From NCBI GenBank assembly GCA_041738285.1, contig JBGSQB010000233.1, positions 1 to 5,615 of the forward strand: a stretch of DNA of 5,615 bases. Reading direction: 5' to 3'. A program made the translations under genes and the position numbers. Source of the stretch: SZUA-521 sp041738285. Its GTDB lineage: Bacteria; Pseudomonadota; Gammaproteobacteria; Pseudomonadales; Azotimanducaceae. Below the pieces are notes generated by a model, which searched no databases, was not told where the DNA came from, and worked only from the letters and a program-made list of their open reading frames with translations. Below are positions 5,424-5,615 of this stretch, one piece after another; positions within the stretch are counted from its first letter, which is position 1, and each line of letters starts with the position of its first letter.

Positions 5424-5615
5424 TACGGCGTTGAGGGTGTTCAGGACCAGTCGGTCCGGTCGCAGGAAGTCGCGGTAGTAGGTGAGGTTTGCGGCCTGCA
5501 TGCGGGCGCGGCGCGCGTCATCCGAGAGGAGCAGGTCGACGCCGGCGACGCACGCATCGCTCGTGGCGAACGGCAGGTAGTGGACCCCTTCGGCGAAATC
5601 GCCCGGCAGGCGGTG
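5406..5615 (-). CDS. Probable glycosyltransferase, C-terminal fragment
   Basis: Only the last 69 residues are in the window; the gene continues beyond the right edge and its start is not visible. The fragment reads FAEGVHYLPFATSDACVAGV (7-26), then a helical DLLLSDDARRARMQAANLTY segment (27-46) and RDFLRPDRLVLNTL (48-61), ending APGN. The pattern of an EGVHYLPF-type strand, a helix with LL..DD.RR.RM, then YY..FLRP..LV is typical of the C-terminal end of GT-B glycosyltransferases of the Glyco_trans_1_2/CgeB-like kind, where a glycosyl-receiving 'capture' domain ends in such helices. These enzymes move a sugar from a nucleotide-sugar donor to a glycan or protein, usually for surface polysaccharide. 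Donor and acceptor cannot be inferred. It is on the same strand as cysD, 155 bases upstream of it. The assignment rests on a short fragment, so it is moderate. Confidence 0.6.
   Translation of the reverse strand, partial: HRLPGDFAEGVHYLPFATSDACVAGVDLLLSDDARRARMQAANLTYYRDFLRPDRLVLNTLNAVLAPGN

Overview
The window looks like chromosomal DNA from a high-GC Gram-negative proteobacterium, most likely beta- or gammaproteobacterial. The evidence is a CysD plus fused CysN-CysC sulfate-activation pair, a twin-arginine signal peptide and strong GC bias. This placement is inference from gene content, not a match to a named genome.

Left part (1-1291, plus strand): three co-directional genes. The first is the C-terminal part of a P-loop serine kinase related to HPr kinase, cut by the window edge. 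The second is a 67-residue protein of unknown function. The third is a 93-residue protein with a twin-arginine signal and a short Asn/Gly-rich mature part with two cysteines. This is the least conventional part of the window and could be a fragment of a kinase-linked small-protein or peptide system. A strong hairpin at 1299-1322 separates it from the convergent genes to the right.

Middle and right part (1378-5250, minus strand, read right to left): cysD, then cysNC overlapping it by one base (TGATG), then after a 271-base gap a TauE/SafE-family membrane transporter. CysD and the CysN domain form ATP sulfurylase, which makes APS. The CysC domain phosphorylates APS to PAPS. The transporter probably moves sulfate, sulfite or another sulfur anion, so the three genes make sense as one sulfur-assimilation or sulfate-activation unit. 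The gap between cysNC and the transporter holds a compact MITE-like repeat with near-perfect terminal inverted repeats, a nested 97-nt palindrome and a second hairpin. The cysNC stop codon lies inside one terminal repeat.

Right edge (5251-5615): the C-terminal 69 residues of a probable glycosyltransferase on the minus strand. The end of its gene runs into a tandem 19-bp repeat. A glycosyltransferase next to PAPS-making genes would fit a surface-polysaccharide or sulfation locus, but no sulfotransferase is visible here, so that link is speculative.
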